Positions 11,325 to 22,872 are shown, numbered from the stretch's first letter. The stretch: 64,000 nt of DNA from Pseudomonas sp. MM223 (GCA_947090765.1 OX352322.1:4509501-4573500), one strand, 5' to 3'. Numbers and translations are program-made. Notes: generated by a model not told the origin, from the letters alone.

Positions 11325-12827
11325 ATGCCACGCTCCCTGACCGGCGCCCTCGCCCACGGTTTTCTGGGCCAGTCGCCGCTTTGGTACAAGGCGGTCATCT
11401 GCCTGTTCCTGGTGCTCAACCCGCTGCTGCTGGTAACCGTTGGCCCGGTTGCAGCCGGCTGGGCGCTGGTGCTCGAGTTCATTTTCACCTTGGGCATGGC
11501 ACTGAAGTGCTACCCGTTGATGCCCGGTGGCCTGCTGCTGATCGAAGCGCTGCTGTTGCAGATGACCACGCCACAGGCGCTGTACGAGGAACTGCAACAC
11601 AACTTCCCGGTGATCCTGCTGCTGATGTTCATGGTCGCCGGCATCCATTTCATGAAGGAACTGCTGCTGTTCCTGTTCTCGCGCATTTTGCTCGGGGTGC
11701 GCTCGAAGGCCATTCTGGCGTTGCTGTTTTGCGTGCTGTCGGCGTTTCTTTCAGCGTTTCTCGATGCACTGACCGTAACGGCGGTAATCATCAGCGCTGC
11801 GGTGGGCTTCTATGCGGTGTACCACCGCGTCGCTTCCGGTGCCAACCCGCGTGAAGAAAGCGCACTGGACAGCGACCAACAAGTCGCACAGCTGCACCGC
11901 GAAGACCTCGACCAGTTCCGCGCCTTCCTGCGTAGCCTGCTGATGCACGGCGCAGTGGGCACCGCCCTGGGTGGCGTGTGCACGTTGGTGGGGGAGCCAC
12001 AGAACCTGCTGATCGGCCACGAGATGGGCTGGCACTTCGCCGACTTCTTCCTCAAGGTGGCTCCCGTGTCGCTGCCCGTGCTGGGTGCCGGCCTGCTGAC
12101 CTGCGTGCTGTTGGAAAAACTGCGCCTGTTCGGCTACGGCACCTTGATGCCCGAGCCGGTGCGCCAGGTACTGGCCGCCTACGCGGCCGAGGACGACGCC
12201 GCGCGTACCCAGGCCCAGCGCATTGCGCTGTGGGTGCAAGGGCTTGCGGCGCTGATCCTGATCATCTGCCTGGGGCTGCATGTGGCTGAAGTCGGCCTGA
12301 TCGGCCTGATGGTGATCGTGCTGATCACGGCGTTTACCGGCATCACCGACGAGCACCGCCTGGGCCGCGCCTTCCAGGACGCCATGCCGTTCACCTCGTT
12401 GCTGGTGGTGTTCTTTGCCGTGGTCGCGGTCATTCACCAGCAGCAACTGTTCAGCCCTTTGATCAGCTGGGTGCTGACACTGCCAGCCGAGCAGCAACCG
12501 GGCATGCTGTACCTGGCCAACGGTTTGCTGTCGGCAATCAGCGACAACGTGTTCGTCGCCACCATCTACATCACCGAGGTGAAACAGGCGTTTCTCAATG
12601 GCGGCATGAGCCGCGAGCATTTCGAGACGCTGGCGGTGGCGATCAACACCGGCACCAACTTGCCCAGCGTGGCAACCCCGAACGGGCAGGCAGCGTTCCT
12701 GTTCCTGCTGACCTCGGCGATTGCGCCGCTGATCCGGCTGTCGTATGGGCGCATGGTGTGGATGGCCTTGCCCTATACCGTGGTGATGGGTGGTTTGGGG
12801 TGGTGGGCGGTGACCTACTGGTTGTGA
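11325..12827 (+). CDS. nhaB: Na+/H+ antiporter NhaB
   Basis: A 500-residue polytopic inner-membrane protein with about twelve hydrophobic segments. It begins [22 protein letters not shown] and contains [23 protein letters not shown] and [16 protein letters not shown], both hallmarks of NhaB (not NhaA or NhaD). It exports Na+ in exchange for H+ for pH and salt homeostasis. Length equals the family standard. It is monocistronic: divergent from the crotonase gene and followed by a REP doublet. Confidence 0.96.
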   Translation: MPRSLTGALAHGFLGQSPLWYKAVICLFLVLNPLLLVTVGPVAAGWALVLEFIFTLGMALKCYPLMPGGLLLIEALLLQMTTPQALYEELQHNFPVILLLMFMVAGIHFMKELLLFLFSRILLGVRSKAILALLFCVLSAFLSAFLDALTVTAVIISAAVGFYAVYHRVASGANPREESALDSDQQVAQLHREDLDQFRAFLRSLLMHGAVGTALGGVCTLVGEPQNLLIGHEMGWHFADFFLKVAPVSLPVLGAGLLTCVLLEKLRLFGYGTLMPEPVRQVLAAYAAEDDAARTQAQRIALWVQGLAALILIICLGLHVAEVGLIGLMVIVLITAFTGITDEHRLGRAFQDAMPFTSLLVVFFAVVAVIHQQQLFSPLISWVLTLPAEQQPGMLYLANGLLSAISDNVFVATIYITEVKQAFLNGGMSREHFETLAVAINTGTNLPSVATPNGQAAFLFLLTSAIAPLIRLSYGRMVWMALPYTVVMGGLGWWAVTYWL

Positions 12828-12840
12828 GGTAAGCCTGCAC

Positions 12841-12937
12841 CGGCCCTATCGCCGGCAAGCCAGCTCCCACAGGTACTGCACTGCAATTGAAACCTGTGCT
12901 GATCCTGTGGGAGCTGGCTTGCCGGCGATAGGGCCAG
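12841..12937. repeat. REP doublet (ATCGCCGGCAAGCC type)
   Basis: Two inverted copies with nearly perfect arms, GGCCCTATCGCCGGCAAGCC and its complement, about 30 bases apart, directly after nhaB. Confidence 0.88.
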
Positions 12938-13025
12938 TACGAAAAACACAAAGCCCTGTCGATTTTGCCTTTTGCCATTCGACTACCCTGAAAGCAGCCA
13001 CCGGGCTGCCAACAGGAGAGTCCCC

Positions 13026-13649
13026 ATGCGCAAACTCATCGTAGCCGCCTTCATCAGCCTCGACGGCGTGATGCAAGCCCCCGGTGGGCCGCAGGAAGAC
13101 ACCAGCGGCGGTTTCACCTACGGCGGCTGGATTGTCCCCTACGCCGAGGAAGTCTTCGGCCAGGCCATGCAGGCGCTGTTCAGCCACCCCTTCGAGCTGC
13201 TGCTGGGCCGCCGCACCTACGACATCTTCGCGGGCTACTGGCCAAAGATGAAAGACGACTCGGAAGACTTCTCCATCGCCAACCTGTTCAACAGCGTGCC
13301 CAAGCACGTGGCCACCCATAACCCAGGCACTCTCGACTGGCACAACAGCCACCCCCTGGGCGCGGACATCGCTACGGCGGTACGCACACTTAAACAGCAG
13401 GATGGCGCCAACCTGCTGACCCAGGGCAGTGCCGACCTGGTGCAGCAACTGCTGGCGGCAGACCTGGTCGATGAACTGCAACTGCTGATCCACCCGCTGC
13501 TGCTCGGTGGCGGCAAACGCCTGTTCGGCCATGACGCGGCAGCCGCGGCCTTCACCTTGCAGCAGTCGCAGGTCTCACCCAAAGGCGTCATCATCAGCCG
13601 CTATGTACGTGCAGGCCAAGTGCAGACCGGTTCATTCGACGCGGTGTAA
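13026..13649 (+). CDS. dihydrofolate reductase / RibD C-terminal domain family protein
   Basis: A 207-residue single-domain protein: MRKLIVAAFISLDGVMQAPG (first strand and loop of the RibD_C/DHFR-like fold), LLLGRRTYDIFAGYWP (typical family motif) and IHPLLLGGGKRLF near the C-terminus. Many such stand-alone proteins (YyaP/YwjB type) occur in bacteria without known substrate; NADPH binding is expected from the fold. A clear ribosome site (AACAGGAGAGTCCCC) precedes the ATG. It is not a riboflavin gene by context. Confidence 0.85.
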   Translation: MRKLIVAAFISLDGVMQAPGGPQEDTSGGFTYGGWIVPYAEEVFGQAMQALFSHPFELLLGRRTYDIFAGYWPKMKDDSEDFSIANLFNSVPKHVATHNPGTLDWHNSHPLGADIATAVRTLKQQDGANLLTQGSADLVQQLLAADLVDELQLLIHPLLLGGGKRLFGHDAAAAAFTLQQSQVSPKGVIISRYVRAGQVQTGSFDAV

Positions 13650-13722
13650 TCCCGTACAACTTTTGCCCCGCGCCGGCATCGAAACACAGGAAACCCCCCT
13701 ATCCGCTCCAAGGAGGTCAACC

Positions 13723-14268
13723 ATGGCGCTGCGCACTACACTGCTGCTTTCCTGCATGACCCTCGCCCTGCTCGGCTGCGCTGGCAACGATCACCCGGTA
13801 CCGCCGCGCACCCAGCAGGTCGACCTGCAACGCTACCAGGGCACCTGGTACGAACTGGCGCGGTTGCCGATGTTCTTCCAGCGTAACTGCGTGCAGTCCG
13901 AGGCGCACTATGGCTTGCGCACGGATGGCCGGATCGACGTGACCAACCGCTGCCAGGAAAAGGACGGCCAGTGGAACGAAGCCAAGGGCATCGCCGAGGC
14001 CCAGCAGCCAGGCAGCACCGACAAGCTGTGGGTACGCTTCGACAACTGGTTCAGCCGCCTGGCACCGGGCCTGACCAAGGGCGAATACTGGGTGCTGTAC
14101 CACGACAAGGACTACCGCGTGGCGTTGGTCGGCCACCCCAACCGGGAGTACCTGTGGCTGCTTTCGCGCACGCCAGCAGTCACCGACCAGCAGCGCGAGC
14201 AACTGCTGACCATTGCCCGGGAGCAAGGTTATGACACCAGCAAGCTCATCTGGCGGCAGGGAAACTAG
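13723..14268 (+). CDS. outer-membrane lipocalin, Blc-like lipoprotein
   Basis: A 181-residue lipoprotein. A signal peptide ends in the lipobox LALLGC with the lipidated Cys at position 19. The lipocalin signature is QRYQGTWYELARLPMFFQ, followed by the conserved WVRFDNW and GEYWVLYHDKDYRVALVG strands of the bacterial Blc family. These bind lysophospholipids or fatty acids at the outer membrane, often under stress. The ribosome site AAGGAGGT is close to consensus. It lies 73 bases after the RibD-like gene, so a joint transcript is possible. Confidence 0.92.
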   Translation: MALRTTLLLSCMTLALLGCAGNDHPVPPRTQQVDLQRYQGTWYELARLPMFFQRNCVQSEAHYGLRTDGRIDVTNRCQEKDGQWNEAKGIAEAQQPGSTDKLWVRFDNWFSRLAPGLTKGEYWVLYHDKDYRVALVGHPNREYLWLLSRTPAVTDQQREQLLTIAREQGYDTSKLIWRQGN

Positions 14269-14338
14269 CAGGCCGTCGACGGCGGGCGGCAATACGGCTA
14301 TGGTGTGCGCCCTTTATCGACTCGAAGGAACGAGCCCG

Positions 14339-14800
14339 TTGAGCACCAAACCCCTGCTAACACCCCGTATCCGTTTTCTGGCCCTGTGCGTGTTCCATCA
14401 CCAGGGCAAAATCCTGGTGAATGTCTTCGACGACCCGGCAACCGGCCAGACGCTGTGCCGGCCGCTGGGTGGCGGCATCGAGTTCGGCGAACTGGGCATC
14501 AGTGCCATCGCCCGGGAAATCAATGAGGAACTGGGCCAGCCGATCAGCGATGTGCGCCTGCTCGGCACCCTGGAAAGCCTGTTCACCTATGCCGGCAAGC
14601 CGGGGCATGAGATTGTGCAGGTGTACGATGCGCGCTTCGACGACGCCAGCCTGTACCAGCAAGCCTGGCTGGACGGCCGCGAGTCCAACGGTAGCCCGTT
14701 CCGCGCCCGCTGGTGCGACAGCGACGATTTCGAACACATTGGCCCGCTGGTGCCACAAGGGCTGCAGGCGTTGCTGCGCGACCTGTCGCTGTTGGCCTGA
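14339..14800 (+). CDS. Nudix hydrolase
   Basis: A protein of about 153 residues with the Nudix box [20 protein letters not shown], the metal-binding helix of pyrophosphohydrolases of nucleoside diphosphate derivatives. The substrate is unknown. The start is uncertain. I favour the TTG at 14339 because GAAGGAA lies upstream at good spacing; an in-frame ATG at 14300 has no ribosome site. rnz follows after 16 bases, so the two probably share a transcript. Confidence 0.8.
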   Translation: MSTKPLLTPRIRFLALCVFHHQGKILVNVFDDPATGQTLCRPLGGGIEFGELGISAIAREINEELGQPISDVRLLGTLESLFTYAGKPGHEIVQVYDARFDDASLYQQAWLDGRESNGSPFRARWCDSDDFEHIGPLVPQGLQALLRDLSLLA

Positions 14801-14816
14801 TACAAGGAGCCTGAGC

Positions 14817-15776
14817 ATGGACCTGCTGTTTCTCGGTACCAGCGCCGGGGTGCCAACCAAGGCACGCAATGTCAGCGCCACGGCCGTGATCGAAGCCAGT
14901 GGCAGCCACTGGTACCTGGTCGATTGCGGCGAAGGCACCCAGCATCAGTTGCTGCACACCCCGCTGTCGATCCGCGACCTGCGCGCCATTTTCATCACCC
15001 ATGTGCACGGCGACCATTGCTTCGGCCTGCCCGGCTTGCTGGCCAGCGCCGGCATGAGCGGGCGCACCCAACCGCTGGAGCTGATCCTGCCCGCCGCGCT
15101 GCATGACTGGGTACGCCAGGGCCTGGTGGCCAGCGACACTTTTTTGCCGTTCGAACTGCGCCTGCTGGCCGTGGAAGAACGGGTCGAATGGCGCAACGAT
15201 ACCCTGCAGGTGACCACCGTTCAGCTGTCGCACCGGGTGCCGAGCGTCGGGTTCGTGTTCACCGAACTCAACCCCGAACCCCGCCTGGATATCCCGCGCC
15301 TGGAAGCCGAGGGCATACCGCGTGGCCCGCTGTGGGGCGATCTGGCCAAGGGCATGACCGCGCAGCATGGTGGGCAGTTGCTGAACGGCAACGACTACCT
15401 GCGCCCTTCGCGCCCAGCGCGGCGGGTGATCGTGTGCGGGGACAACGACAACCCAGAGCTGCTGATCGAAGCTGCAAAGGGGGCGGATGTGCTGGTGCAC
15501 GAAGCCACGTTCACCCAGGCCGTGGTCGAGCGCACCGGGGTCACCTTCGGCCACAGCACCGCAGCAGCGGTGGCGCGCTTTGCCGAAGCCGCAGGCGTGC
15601 GCAACCTGGTGCTGACGCACTTCAGCGCCCGCTACCAGAGCGACCCGCGGCGCAGCCTGAATATCGACAACGTGCGTGACGAAGCCCTCGCCCACTACCA
15701 CGGGCAACTGATCCTGGCGCAGGACCTTCAACGCTACCGCATTGGCCGTGATGGCTGTCTTGAGCCAGCCGCATGA
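14817..15776 (+). CDS. rnz: ribonuclease Z / RNase BN
   Basis: A 319-residue metallo-beta-lactamase-fold nuclease. The zinc motif HxHxDH is in [15 protein letters not shown], a further ligand in VLVHEATF, and the late histidine in [10 protein letters not shown]. The N-terminus [18 protein letters not shown] is the RNase Z signature. The enzyme cleaves the 3' trailer of tRNA precursors. Ribosome site AAGGAG is present nine bases before the ATG. It lies in a tight run Nudix-rnz-P-loop kinase. Confidence 0.95.
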   Translation: MDLLFLGTSAGVPTKARNVSATAVIEASGSHWYLVDCGEGTQHQLLHTPLSIRDLRAIFITHVHGDHCFGLPGLLASAGMSGRTQPLELILPAALHDWVRQGLVASDTFLPFELRLLAVEERVEWRNDTLQVTTVQLSHRVPSVGFVFTELNPEPRLDIPRLEAEGIPRGPLWGDLAKGMTAQHGGQLLNGNDYLRPSRPARRVIVCGDNDNPELLIEAAKGADVLVHEATFTQAVVERTGVTFGHSTAAAVARFAEAAGVRNLVLTHFSARYQSDPRRSLNIDNVRDEALAHYHGQLILAQDLQRYRIGRDGCLEPAA

Positions 15777-15811
15777 GCTAACATGGCCGGTTTTTCCAAA
15801 AGGACTTGGCC

Positions 15812-16351
15812 ATGCAGCGCATCGTGATTCTGGGCAACGCCGGCAGTGGCAAATCGACCCTGGCCCGGCAGATCGGCGCCCGCCTGGGGGCGTCGGTGGT
15901 ACACCTCGATACGTTGTTTTGGGAGGCCGGTTGGGTAGAGCCGGATGCCGACACATTCCGCAGCAGGGTATGCGATGCGGTTAGCGGGGAAGCGTGGGTA
16001 TGCGAGGGCAACTACAGCCGCCGCACCTTCGACCTGCGCTTGCCACGGGCCGACCTGGTCATCTGGCTGGATACACCACGGCTGACGTGCCTGAAGCGGG
16101 TAATCCTGCGCAGCGTGCTGAACAAGCCTCGGCCAGACCTGCCGGCTGGGTGTACAGAGCGGTTGGACCGGGCGTTTCTTACTTTCCTTAAGTTTGTGTG
16201 GACGTTTGACCAGGGCTATCGGCCCGGGATCGAGGCTAACCGCCAGGCGATCGGGGCGCAGGTGCCGGTGGTGCACTTGCGAGGTGGGCGGCAGATTGCG
16301 GCGTTTCTGGAAGGCCTCACACAACCTGCACCAGCAACGCGGTCCCTGTAG
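15812..16351 (+). CDS. P-loop NTPase, adenylate-kinase-like (FlaR/YqaA-type)
   Basis: A 179-residue small kinase-fold protein. The Walker A is GNAGSGKST at residues 7-15 with the N-terminus MQRIVILGNAGSGKSTLARQ, followed by VHLDTLFWEAGW and YSRRTFDLRLPRADLVIWLD, the pattern of the family annotated as 'DNA topology modulation protein' or adenylate-kinase-like. No substrate is established. The ATG at 15812 has AAAGGA at proper spacing. The stop codon TAG (16349-16351) lies inside the left arm of the long inverted repeat that follows, so the last residues before it are set by where that repeat begins. Confidence 0.8.
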   Translation: MQRIVILGNAGSGKSTLARQIGARLGASVVHLDTLFWEAGWVEPDADTFRSRVCDAVSGEAWVCEGNYSRRTFDLRLPRADLVIWLDTPRLTCLKRVILRSVLNKPRPDLPAGCTERLDRAFLTFLKFVWTFDQGYRPGIEANRQAIGAQVPVVHLRGGRQIAAFLEGLTQPAPATRSL

Positions 16352-16462
16352 GAGCGGCCTTGTGTCGCGATCGGGCTGCGCAGCAGCCCCAGCGATATCA
16401 GCGTTGACTTCCAAACCCTGGGGCTGCTGCGCAGCCCGATCGCGACACAAGGCCGCTCCTAC
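16348..16462. repeat. long REP hairpin (GTAGGAGCGGCC type), 44-bp perfect arms
   Basis: The arm 16348-16391 starts GTAGGAGCGGCCTTGTGTCG and is exactly complementary to 16419-16462, with a 27-base loop. It separates convergent genes (P-loop kinase and the carbamoyl-amidohydrolase), so it could end transcription in both directions. Related elements are at 24181 and 54809. Confidence 0.9.
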
Positions 16463-16492
16463 AAAAAACGCGTTTGCCTGATACCAGAGGCG

Positions 16493-17776
16493 CTAGGCCG
16501 CCAACCGCCCGCTGGCAATCGCTTCCGACGCCGCCAGCATCGCCCGCAGCAACACCGCGCACCCCGCCGCCAGGTCACCCGGCGTGGCGTTCTCGATCTC
16601 GTTGTGGCTGATGCCGTTTTCGCACGGCACAAAAATCATCCCCGCCGGCCCCAGTTCGGCCAGGAAGATCGCGTCATGCCCCGCGCCGCTGACAATGTCC
16701 ATGTGCGGCAAACCCAACGCCTGCGCCGATGCGCGCACGGCATCGACACAACCTTTGTCGAAGTACAACGCCGGGAAGTCGGCCGTAGGCACCAGTTCGT
16801 GGCTCAAACCATGCTTGGCACAGGTCGCCTCGATCACCCCACGCACGTCGGCAATCATCGCATTCAGTTGCTCGCCTTCAAGGTGGCGGAAGTCCAGGGT
16901 CATGCGCACCTCACCCGGGATCACGTTACGCGAGCCTGGGTACGCCTGCAGGCAACCCACGGTGCCGCAGGCATGGGGCTGGTGGCCGAGGGCGGTACGG
17001 TTGACCGCCTCGACCACGGCAGCGGCGCCAACCAGGGCATCCTTGCGCAGGTGCATGGGCGTTGGGCCGGCATGGGCTTCGACGCCGCGCAGGGTCAGGT
17101 CGAACCATTTCTGCCCCAGCGCCCCGAGCACCACACCGATGGTCTTGGCCTGGTCTTCAAGGATCGGGCCCTGTTCGATATGGGCCTCGAAATAGGCCCC
17201 GACCGGGTGACCCAGCACCGCGCGCGGGCCCGCATAGCCGATAGCGTCCAAGGCTTCGCCAACGCTGACGCCCTGGGCATCACGCTTGGCCAGGGTTTCC
17301 TCCAGGGTGAACTTGCCGGCAAATACCCCTGAACCCATCATGCACGGGGCAAAGCGCGAGCCTTCTTCGTTGGTCCACACCACCACTTCCAGCGGCGCTT
17401 CAGTTTCCACGCCCAGGTCGTTCAGGGTACGGATCACCTCCAGGCCGGCCATCACCCCGAAGCAGCCATCAAACTTGCCGCCAGTGGGCTGGGTGTCGAT
17501 ATGGCTGCCGGTCATCACCGGGGGCAGCTTGGGGTTACGCCCCGGGCGGCGGGCGAAGATATTGCCGACGGCGTCGATGCTGACCGTGCAACCGGCGGCC
17601 TCGCACCACTGCACGAACAAGTCGCGGGCCTGGCGGTCGAGGTCGGTCAGGGCCAGGCGGCAGACGCCGCCCTTGGCGGTGGCACCAAGGCGGGCCAGGT
17701 CCATCAGCGATTGCCACAGGCGGTTGCTGTCGACGTGATGGGCGGTGGTCGTCAGGATCTCTTTGAGTGGGGTCAC
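16493..17776 (-). CDS. pydC: beta-ureidopropionase / N-carbamoyl-L-amino-acid hydrolase (Zn-dependent)
   Basis: A 427-residue M20-type amidohydrolase (hydantoinase/carbamoylase family). Di-metal site residues are visible in TGSHIDTQPTGGKFDG, WTNEEGSRFAPCM, AHIEQGP and the C-terminal ENGISHNEIEN. It should hydrolyse N-carbamoyl-beta-alanine (or N-carbamoyl amino acids) to the amine, CO2 and ammonia, the third step of reductive pyrimidine breakdown. The permease gene lies upstream on the same strand and the divergent genes encode the first two steps, which favours the beta-ureidopropionase role over allantoate amidohydrolase. The specificity is inferred from context. Confidence 0.87.
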   Translation of the reverse strand: MTPLKEILTTTAHHVDSNRLWQSLMDLARLGATAKGGVCRLALTDLDRQARDLFVQWCEAAGCTVSIDAVGNIFARRPGRNPKLPPVMTGSHIDTQPTGGKFDGCFGVMAGLEVIRTLNDLGVETEAPLEVVVWTNEEGSRFAPCMMGSGVFAGKFTLEETLAKRDAQGVSVGEALDAIGYAGPRAVLGHPVGAYFEAHIEQGPILEDQAKTIGVVLGALGQKWFDLTLRGVEAHAGPTPMHLRKDALVGAAAVVEAVNRTALGHQPHACGTVGCLQAYPGSRNVIPGEVRMTLDFRHLEGEQLNAMIADVRGVIEATCAKHGLSHELVPTADFPALYFDKGCVDAVRASAQALGLPHMDIVSGAGHDAIFLAELGPAGMIFVPCENGISHNEIENATPGDLAAGCAVLLRAMLAASEAIASGRLAA

Positions 17777-17809
17777 GGGTTTCTCCTTCAGGCTTTTGTT
17801 GTTTGTCTG

Positions 17810-17906
17810 GGCCCTATCGCCGGCAAGCCAGCTCCCACAGGACTACCACAGGTTTCAAGTGCTGCACCGTACCTGTGGGAGCTGGCTTGCCGGCGATGAG
17901 AGCCAG
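17810..17906. repeat. REP doublet (ATCGCCGGCAAGCC type)
   Basis: Inverted copies of GCCGGCAAGCCAGCTCCCAC and complement between pydC and the permease gene. The right arm runs to within a few bases of the permease stop, so it sits inside the presumed operon. Confidence 0.85.
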
Positions 17907-17913
17907 CGCGGTC

Positions 17914-19404
17914 TCAAGGCAATGGCTTGGCCAACCGCGCAGGGTTGCGTGCCGCCAAACCGGCAAAGACGTAGTACAGCGCGCCGCCCAGCAGCGAGCC
18001 GGTAAACCAGCCGTAGTCGTAGAACCAGCTGAAACTGCTGTTGCCGATGGCCAACACGGTCAGCGCCACCGGCAACGCGAAGGCGGCGAAACCCGCCCAG
18101 TTCCACGCCGGGTACACGTCGTCGCGGTACAACCCGGCCAGGTCCAGTTGCTGCCGACGGATCAGGAAGTAGTCCACCACCATGATCCCGGCAATCGGCC
18201 CCAACAGGCTGGAATAGCCCAGCAGCCAGTTGGAATACACGCTTTCCAGGCTCAGGTCGGAAACAATCAGGCCCAGTTTTTTCAGCAGCTCATGGCCCAT
18301 CAGTGCCAGGCCGATAAAGCCGGTCAGCCAAACCGCGCGGCTGCGCCCGATCAGGCGTGGGGCGATGTTCTGGAAGTCGTTGGTCGGCGACACGATGTTC
18401 GCCGCCGTGTTGGTCGACAGCGTGGCAATCACGATCAGCGCCATGGCCAGGGCCACCCAGAACGGGCTGTGGATTTTGCCGATCAGGCTGACCGGGTCGG
18501 ATACCGTCTCGCCAACCAGCGACGCCGAGGCGGCGGTCAGCACCACACCCAGCGAGGCGAACAGGAACATGGTCAGCGGCAGGCCGAAGATCTGCCCGAG
18601 GATCTGGTCCTTCTGGCTGCGGGCATAGCGGCTGAAGTCGGGAATGTTCAGCGACAAAGTGGCCCAAAAGCCGACCATGGCCGTGAGCCCTGCACAGAAG
18701 TAACTGACCACGCTCGCCCCTTCCGGGCGCTTGGGTGGTTGCGCCAGCAGTTCGGTCATCGACATGTGCGGCAAGGCCCAGAACAACAGGCCGACACCTA
18801 CCGCCACCAGCAGCGGCGCCGACAGTGTTTCCAGCCACTTGATCGACTCGGCGCCGCGCAGCACCACCCACAGGTTCAGGCACCAGAAAATCATGAAACC
18901 AATCACCTCGCCCGTGCCGGCCAAGGCTTTCCAGCCTTCGAACACCGAGCCCAGAAACAGGTGGATGGCCAGCCCGCCGAACATGGTCTGGATACCAAAC
19001 CAGCCACACGCGACCACCGCGCGAATCAGGCACGGTACGTTGGAACCAAGGATGCCGAACGACGAGCGCAGCAGCACCGGGAACGGGATGCCGTACTTGG
19101 TGCCAGGGAAGGCGTTGAGGGTAAGCGGGATCAGCACGATCACGTTGGCCAGCAGGATTGCCAGCAACGCTTCGCCGACGCTGAGGCCGAAGTAGGCAGT
19201 GAGCACGCCACCCAGGGTGTAGGTGGGTACGCAGATGGACATGCCCACCCACAGGGCGGTGATGTGCCACTTGTTCCAGGTGCGCTGGTGCACCTTGGTC
19301 GGTGCGATGTCGTGGTTGTAGCGCGGGCTGTCGAGGACATCACTGCCCTCGGACAGCTCGAACAGGCCATTCTGCTCGACCACTTCCGATCTGCTCTGTT
19401 GCAT
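17914..19404 (-). CDS. NCS1-family nucleobase/hydantoin:cation symporter
   Basis: A 496-residue inner-membrane permease with about twelve hydrophobic segments. Hallmarks of the NCS1 family (Mhp1, PucI, CodB-like) are WNKWHITALWVGMSICVPTY at the first helix, CGWFGIQTMFGG, and FSRYARSQKDQI. The substrate by context is uracil, dihydrouracil or a hydantoin that feeds the neighbouring pathway. It is transcribed away from pydB across a 344-base shared regulatory region and towards pydC. Confidence 0.92.
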   Translation of the reverse strand: MQQSRSEVVEQNGLFELSEGSDVLDSPRYNHDIAPTKVHQRTWNKWHITALWVGMSICVPTYTLGGVLTAYFGLSVGEALLAILLANVIVLIPLTLNAFPGTKYGIPFPVLLRSSFGILGSNVPCLIRAVVACGWFGIQTMFGGLAIHLFLGSVFEGWKALAGTGEVIGFMIFWCLNLWVVLRGAESIKWLETLSAPLLVAVGVGLLFWALPHMSMTELLAQPPKRPEGASVVSYFCAGLTAMVGFWATLSLNIPDFSRYARSQKDQILGQIFGLPLTMFLFASLGVVLTAASASLVGETVSDPVSLIGKIHSPFWVALAMALIVIATLSTNTAANIVSPTNDFQNIAPRLIGRSRAVWLTGFIGLALMGHELLKKLGLIVSDLSLESVYSNWLLGYSSLLGPIAGIMVVDYFLIRRQQLDLAGLYRDDVYPAWNWAGFAAFALPVALTVLAIGNSSFSWFYDYGWFTGSLLGGALYYVFAGLAARNPARLAKPLP

Positions 19405-21188
<1,784 letters not shown>

Positions 21189-21209
21189 GGCCATTGGGGC
21201 TGCTGTGCA

Positions 21210-21454
21210 GCCCATCGCCGGCAAGCCAGGCTCCCACAGGAACAGTACTGCTCTCACAGGCATGGCTCTCCTGAAAGAACCAGGCTCTCACAGGCATGGC
21301 TTTCCTGAAAGAACCAGCTCTCACAGGCATGGCTTTCCTGAAAGAACCTGCTCTCACAGGCATGGCTTTCCTGAAAGAACCTGCTCTCACAGGGATAGCA
21401 CCAACCTAAGGACATCACTGTACCTGTGGGAGCTGGCTTGCCGGCGATTGGGGC
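21210..21454. repeat. REP doublet whose loop contains a minisatellite
   Basis: The left REP arm (21210-21240, ATCGCCGGCAAGCCAGGCTC...) and the right arm (21421-21454, CCTGTGGGAGCTGGCTTGCC...) face each other as in the other doublets. Here the space between is about 180 bases, not 30, because it holds the tandem array described in the next entry. Confidence 0.85.
21251..21394. repeat. tandem repeat, 33-34 bp unit, about 4.3 copies
   Basis: Copies of CTCTCACAGGCATGGCTTTC + CTGAAAGAACCTG start at 21251, 21285, 21318, 21351 and 21384 (last one partial). Spacing is 34, 33, 33, 33 and the copies differ by only a few bases. The unit opens with CTCTCACAGG, which resembles the CTCCCACAGG end of the adjacent REP arm, so the array may have grown from a REP tail. 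It is in the 316-base pydB-pydX gap, which shows no coding potential. Confidence 0.95.
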
Positions 21455-21504
21455 GCACCGCGCCCCCATTCCAAGCCACTTATAAAAATAGAGAGGCTAC
21501 AACC

Positions 21505-22872
21505 GTGATCGACGCCCTGAACCACTTGCCGCGCCCCCGGGCCGGCGCCGACCAGCTGGCCGAGCGCTTCAGCGACCTGGCCCCACCCCTCACCGCCCGC
21601 CAGGCCGCCGTCGAAAGCGCGCGCTGCCTGTACTGCTACGATGCCCCGTGCGTCAACGCGTGCCCTAGCGACATCGACATCCCGTCGTTCATCCACCGCA
21701 TCAGCGACGAAAACCTGCAAGGCGCCGCCGAGCGCATCCTCTCGGCCAACATCCTGGGTGGCAGCTGCGCCCGCGTCTGCCCCACCGAAATCCTCTGCCA
21801 GCAAGCCTGCGTGCGCAACAACGCGCAGGAATGTGCACCGGTACTGATCGGCCAGTTGCAGCGCTACGCCCTGGACAACGCCCACTTCACCGAACACCCG
21901 TTCAAACGCTCACCGCCTACCGGAAAGCGTATCGCCGTGGTCGGCGCCGGCCCTGCCGGGCTTTCATGCGCCCACCGGCTGGCCATGCATGGGCATGACG
22001 TGGTGGTGTTCGAGGCCTGCGACAAGGCCGGTGGCCTCAACGAGTACGGCATCGCCCGCTACAAGCTGGTGGATGACTACGCCCAGCGCGAAGTGGAGTT
22101 CCTGCTGGGCATTGGCGGTATCGAAGTTCGCCATGGCCAGCGCCTGGGCGGCAACCTCAGCCTGGGCGAGCTGCGCGACCAGTACGACGCGGTGTTCCTC
22201 GGCCTCGGCCTGAATGCCGTGCGCCAGTTGGGCCTGCCTGATGAAGAAGCCCCTGGGGTGCTCGCCGCCACCGAGTACATCCGTGAACTGCGCCAGGCCG
22301 ATGACCTAAGCCAGCTACCCCTGGCCGACCGCTGCCTGGTGATCGGTGCCGGCAACACTGCCATCGACATGGCTGTACAAATGAGCCGCCTGGGTGCCCG
22401 TGACGTCAACCTGGTGTATCGCCGTGGCCACGCCGACATGGGCGCTACCGGCCATGAGCAAGACATCGCCAAGGCCAACCAGGTACGCCTGCACACCTGG
22501 GCGCGCCCCGACGCCGTGCTGCTGGATGACGCCGGCAAGGTGCGCGGCATGCGCTTTGCCCGCACCGAACTGGCAGACGGCCGCCTGCGCGACACCGGCG
22601 AAACCTTCGAGCTGGCTGCCGATGCCATCTTCAAGGCCATCGGCCAGCGCTTCGACAATGCCAGCCTCGGCGACCCGGTGGCTGCGCAATTGGCCCGTGA
22701 GGGTGAGCGCATACGCGTAGACGAAACCCTGCAGACCAGCCTGCCGGGCGTGTATGCCGGCGGCGACTGCACCGCCCTGGGCCAGGACCTTACCGTTCAG
22801 GCCGTGCAGCACGGCAAGCTGGCCGCCGAAGCCATCCATGCCCAACTCATGCTCAACGTGGAGGCAGCGTAA
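21505..22872 (+). CDS. pydX: NAD(P)-dependent dihydropyrimidine dehydrogenase, PreT/PydX-type flavoprotein subunit
   Basis: A 455-residue glutamate-synthase-small-subunit-like protein. The N-terminal iron-sulfur region has Cys41, 44, 49, 53 (CLYCYDAPCVNACP) and Cys88, 92, 98, 102 (CARVCPTEILCQQAC). The FAD Rossmann motif is VVGAGPAGLSCAHR near residue 146, and the NAD(P)H motif VIGAGNTAIDMA follows. It passes electrons from NAD(P)H to the PreA/PydA subunit encoded immediately downstream. The GTG start at 21505 has GAGAGG upstream. Its stop is directly followed by the pydA ATG (TAA ATG), so the two subunits are translated together. Confidence 0.93.
   Translation: MIDALNHLPRPRAGADQLAERFSDLAPPLTARQAAVESARCLYCYDAPCVNACPSDIDIPSFIHRISDENLQGAAERILSANILGGSCARVCPTEILCQQACVRNNAQECAPVLIGQLQRYALDNAHFTEHPFKRSPPTGKRIAVVGAGPAGLSCAHRLAMHGHDVVVFEACDKAGGLNEYGIARYKLVDDYAQREVEFLLGIGGIEVRHGQRLGGNLSLGELRDQYDAVFLGLGLNAVRQLGLPDEEAPGVLAATEYIRELRQADDLSQLPLADRCLVIGAGNTAIDMAVQMSRLGARDVNLVYRRGHADMGATGHEQDIAKANQVRLHTWARPDAVLLDDAGKVRGMRFARTELADGRLRDTGETFELAADAIFKAIGQRFDNASLGDPVAAQLAREGERIRVDETLQTSLPGVYAGGDCTALGQDLTVQAVQHGKLAAEAIHAQLMLNVEAA

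Noticed and set aside
16348..16462. Considered as terminal inverted repeats of an insertion sequence (also 24181-24295)
   Set aside because: Only 25-27 bases lie between the arms and there is no transposase ORF; these are REP-type hairpins.
21251..21394. Considered as a CRISPR array because of regularly spaced repeats
   Set aside because: The units are contiguous without unique spacers, and no cas genes are in the window; it is a tandem repeat.
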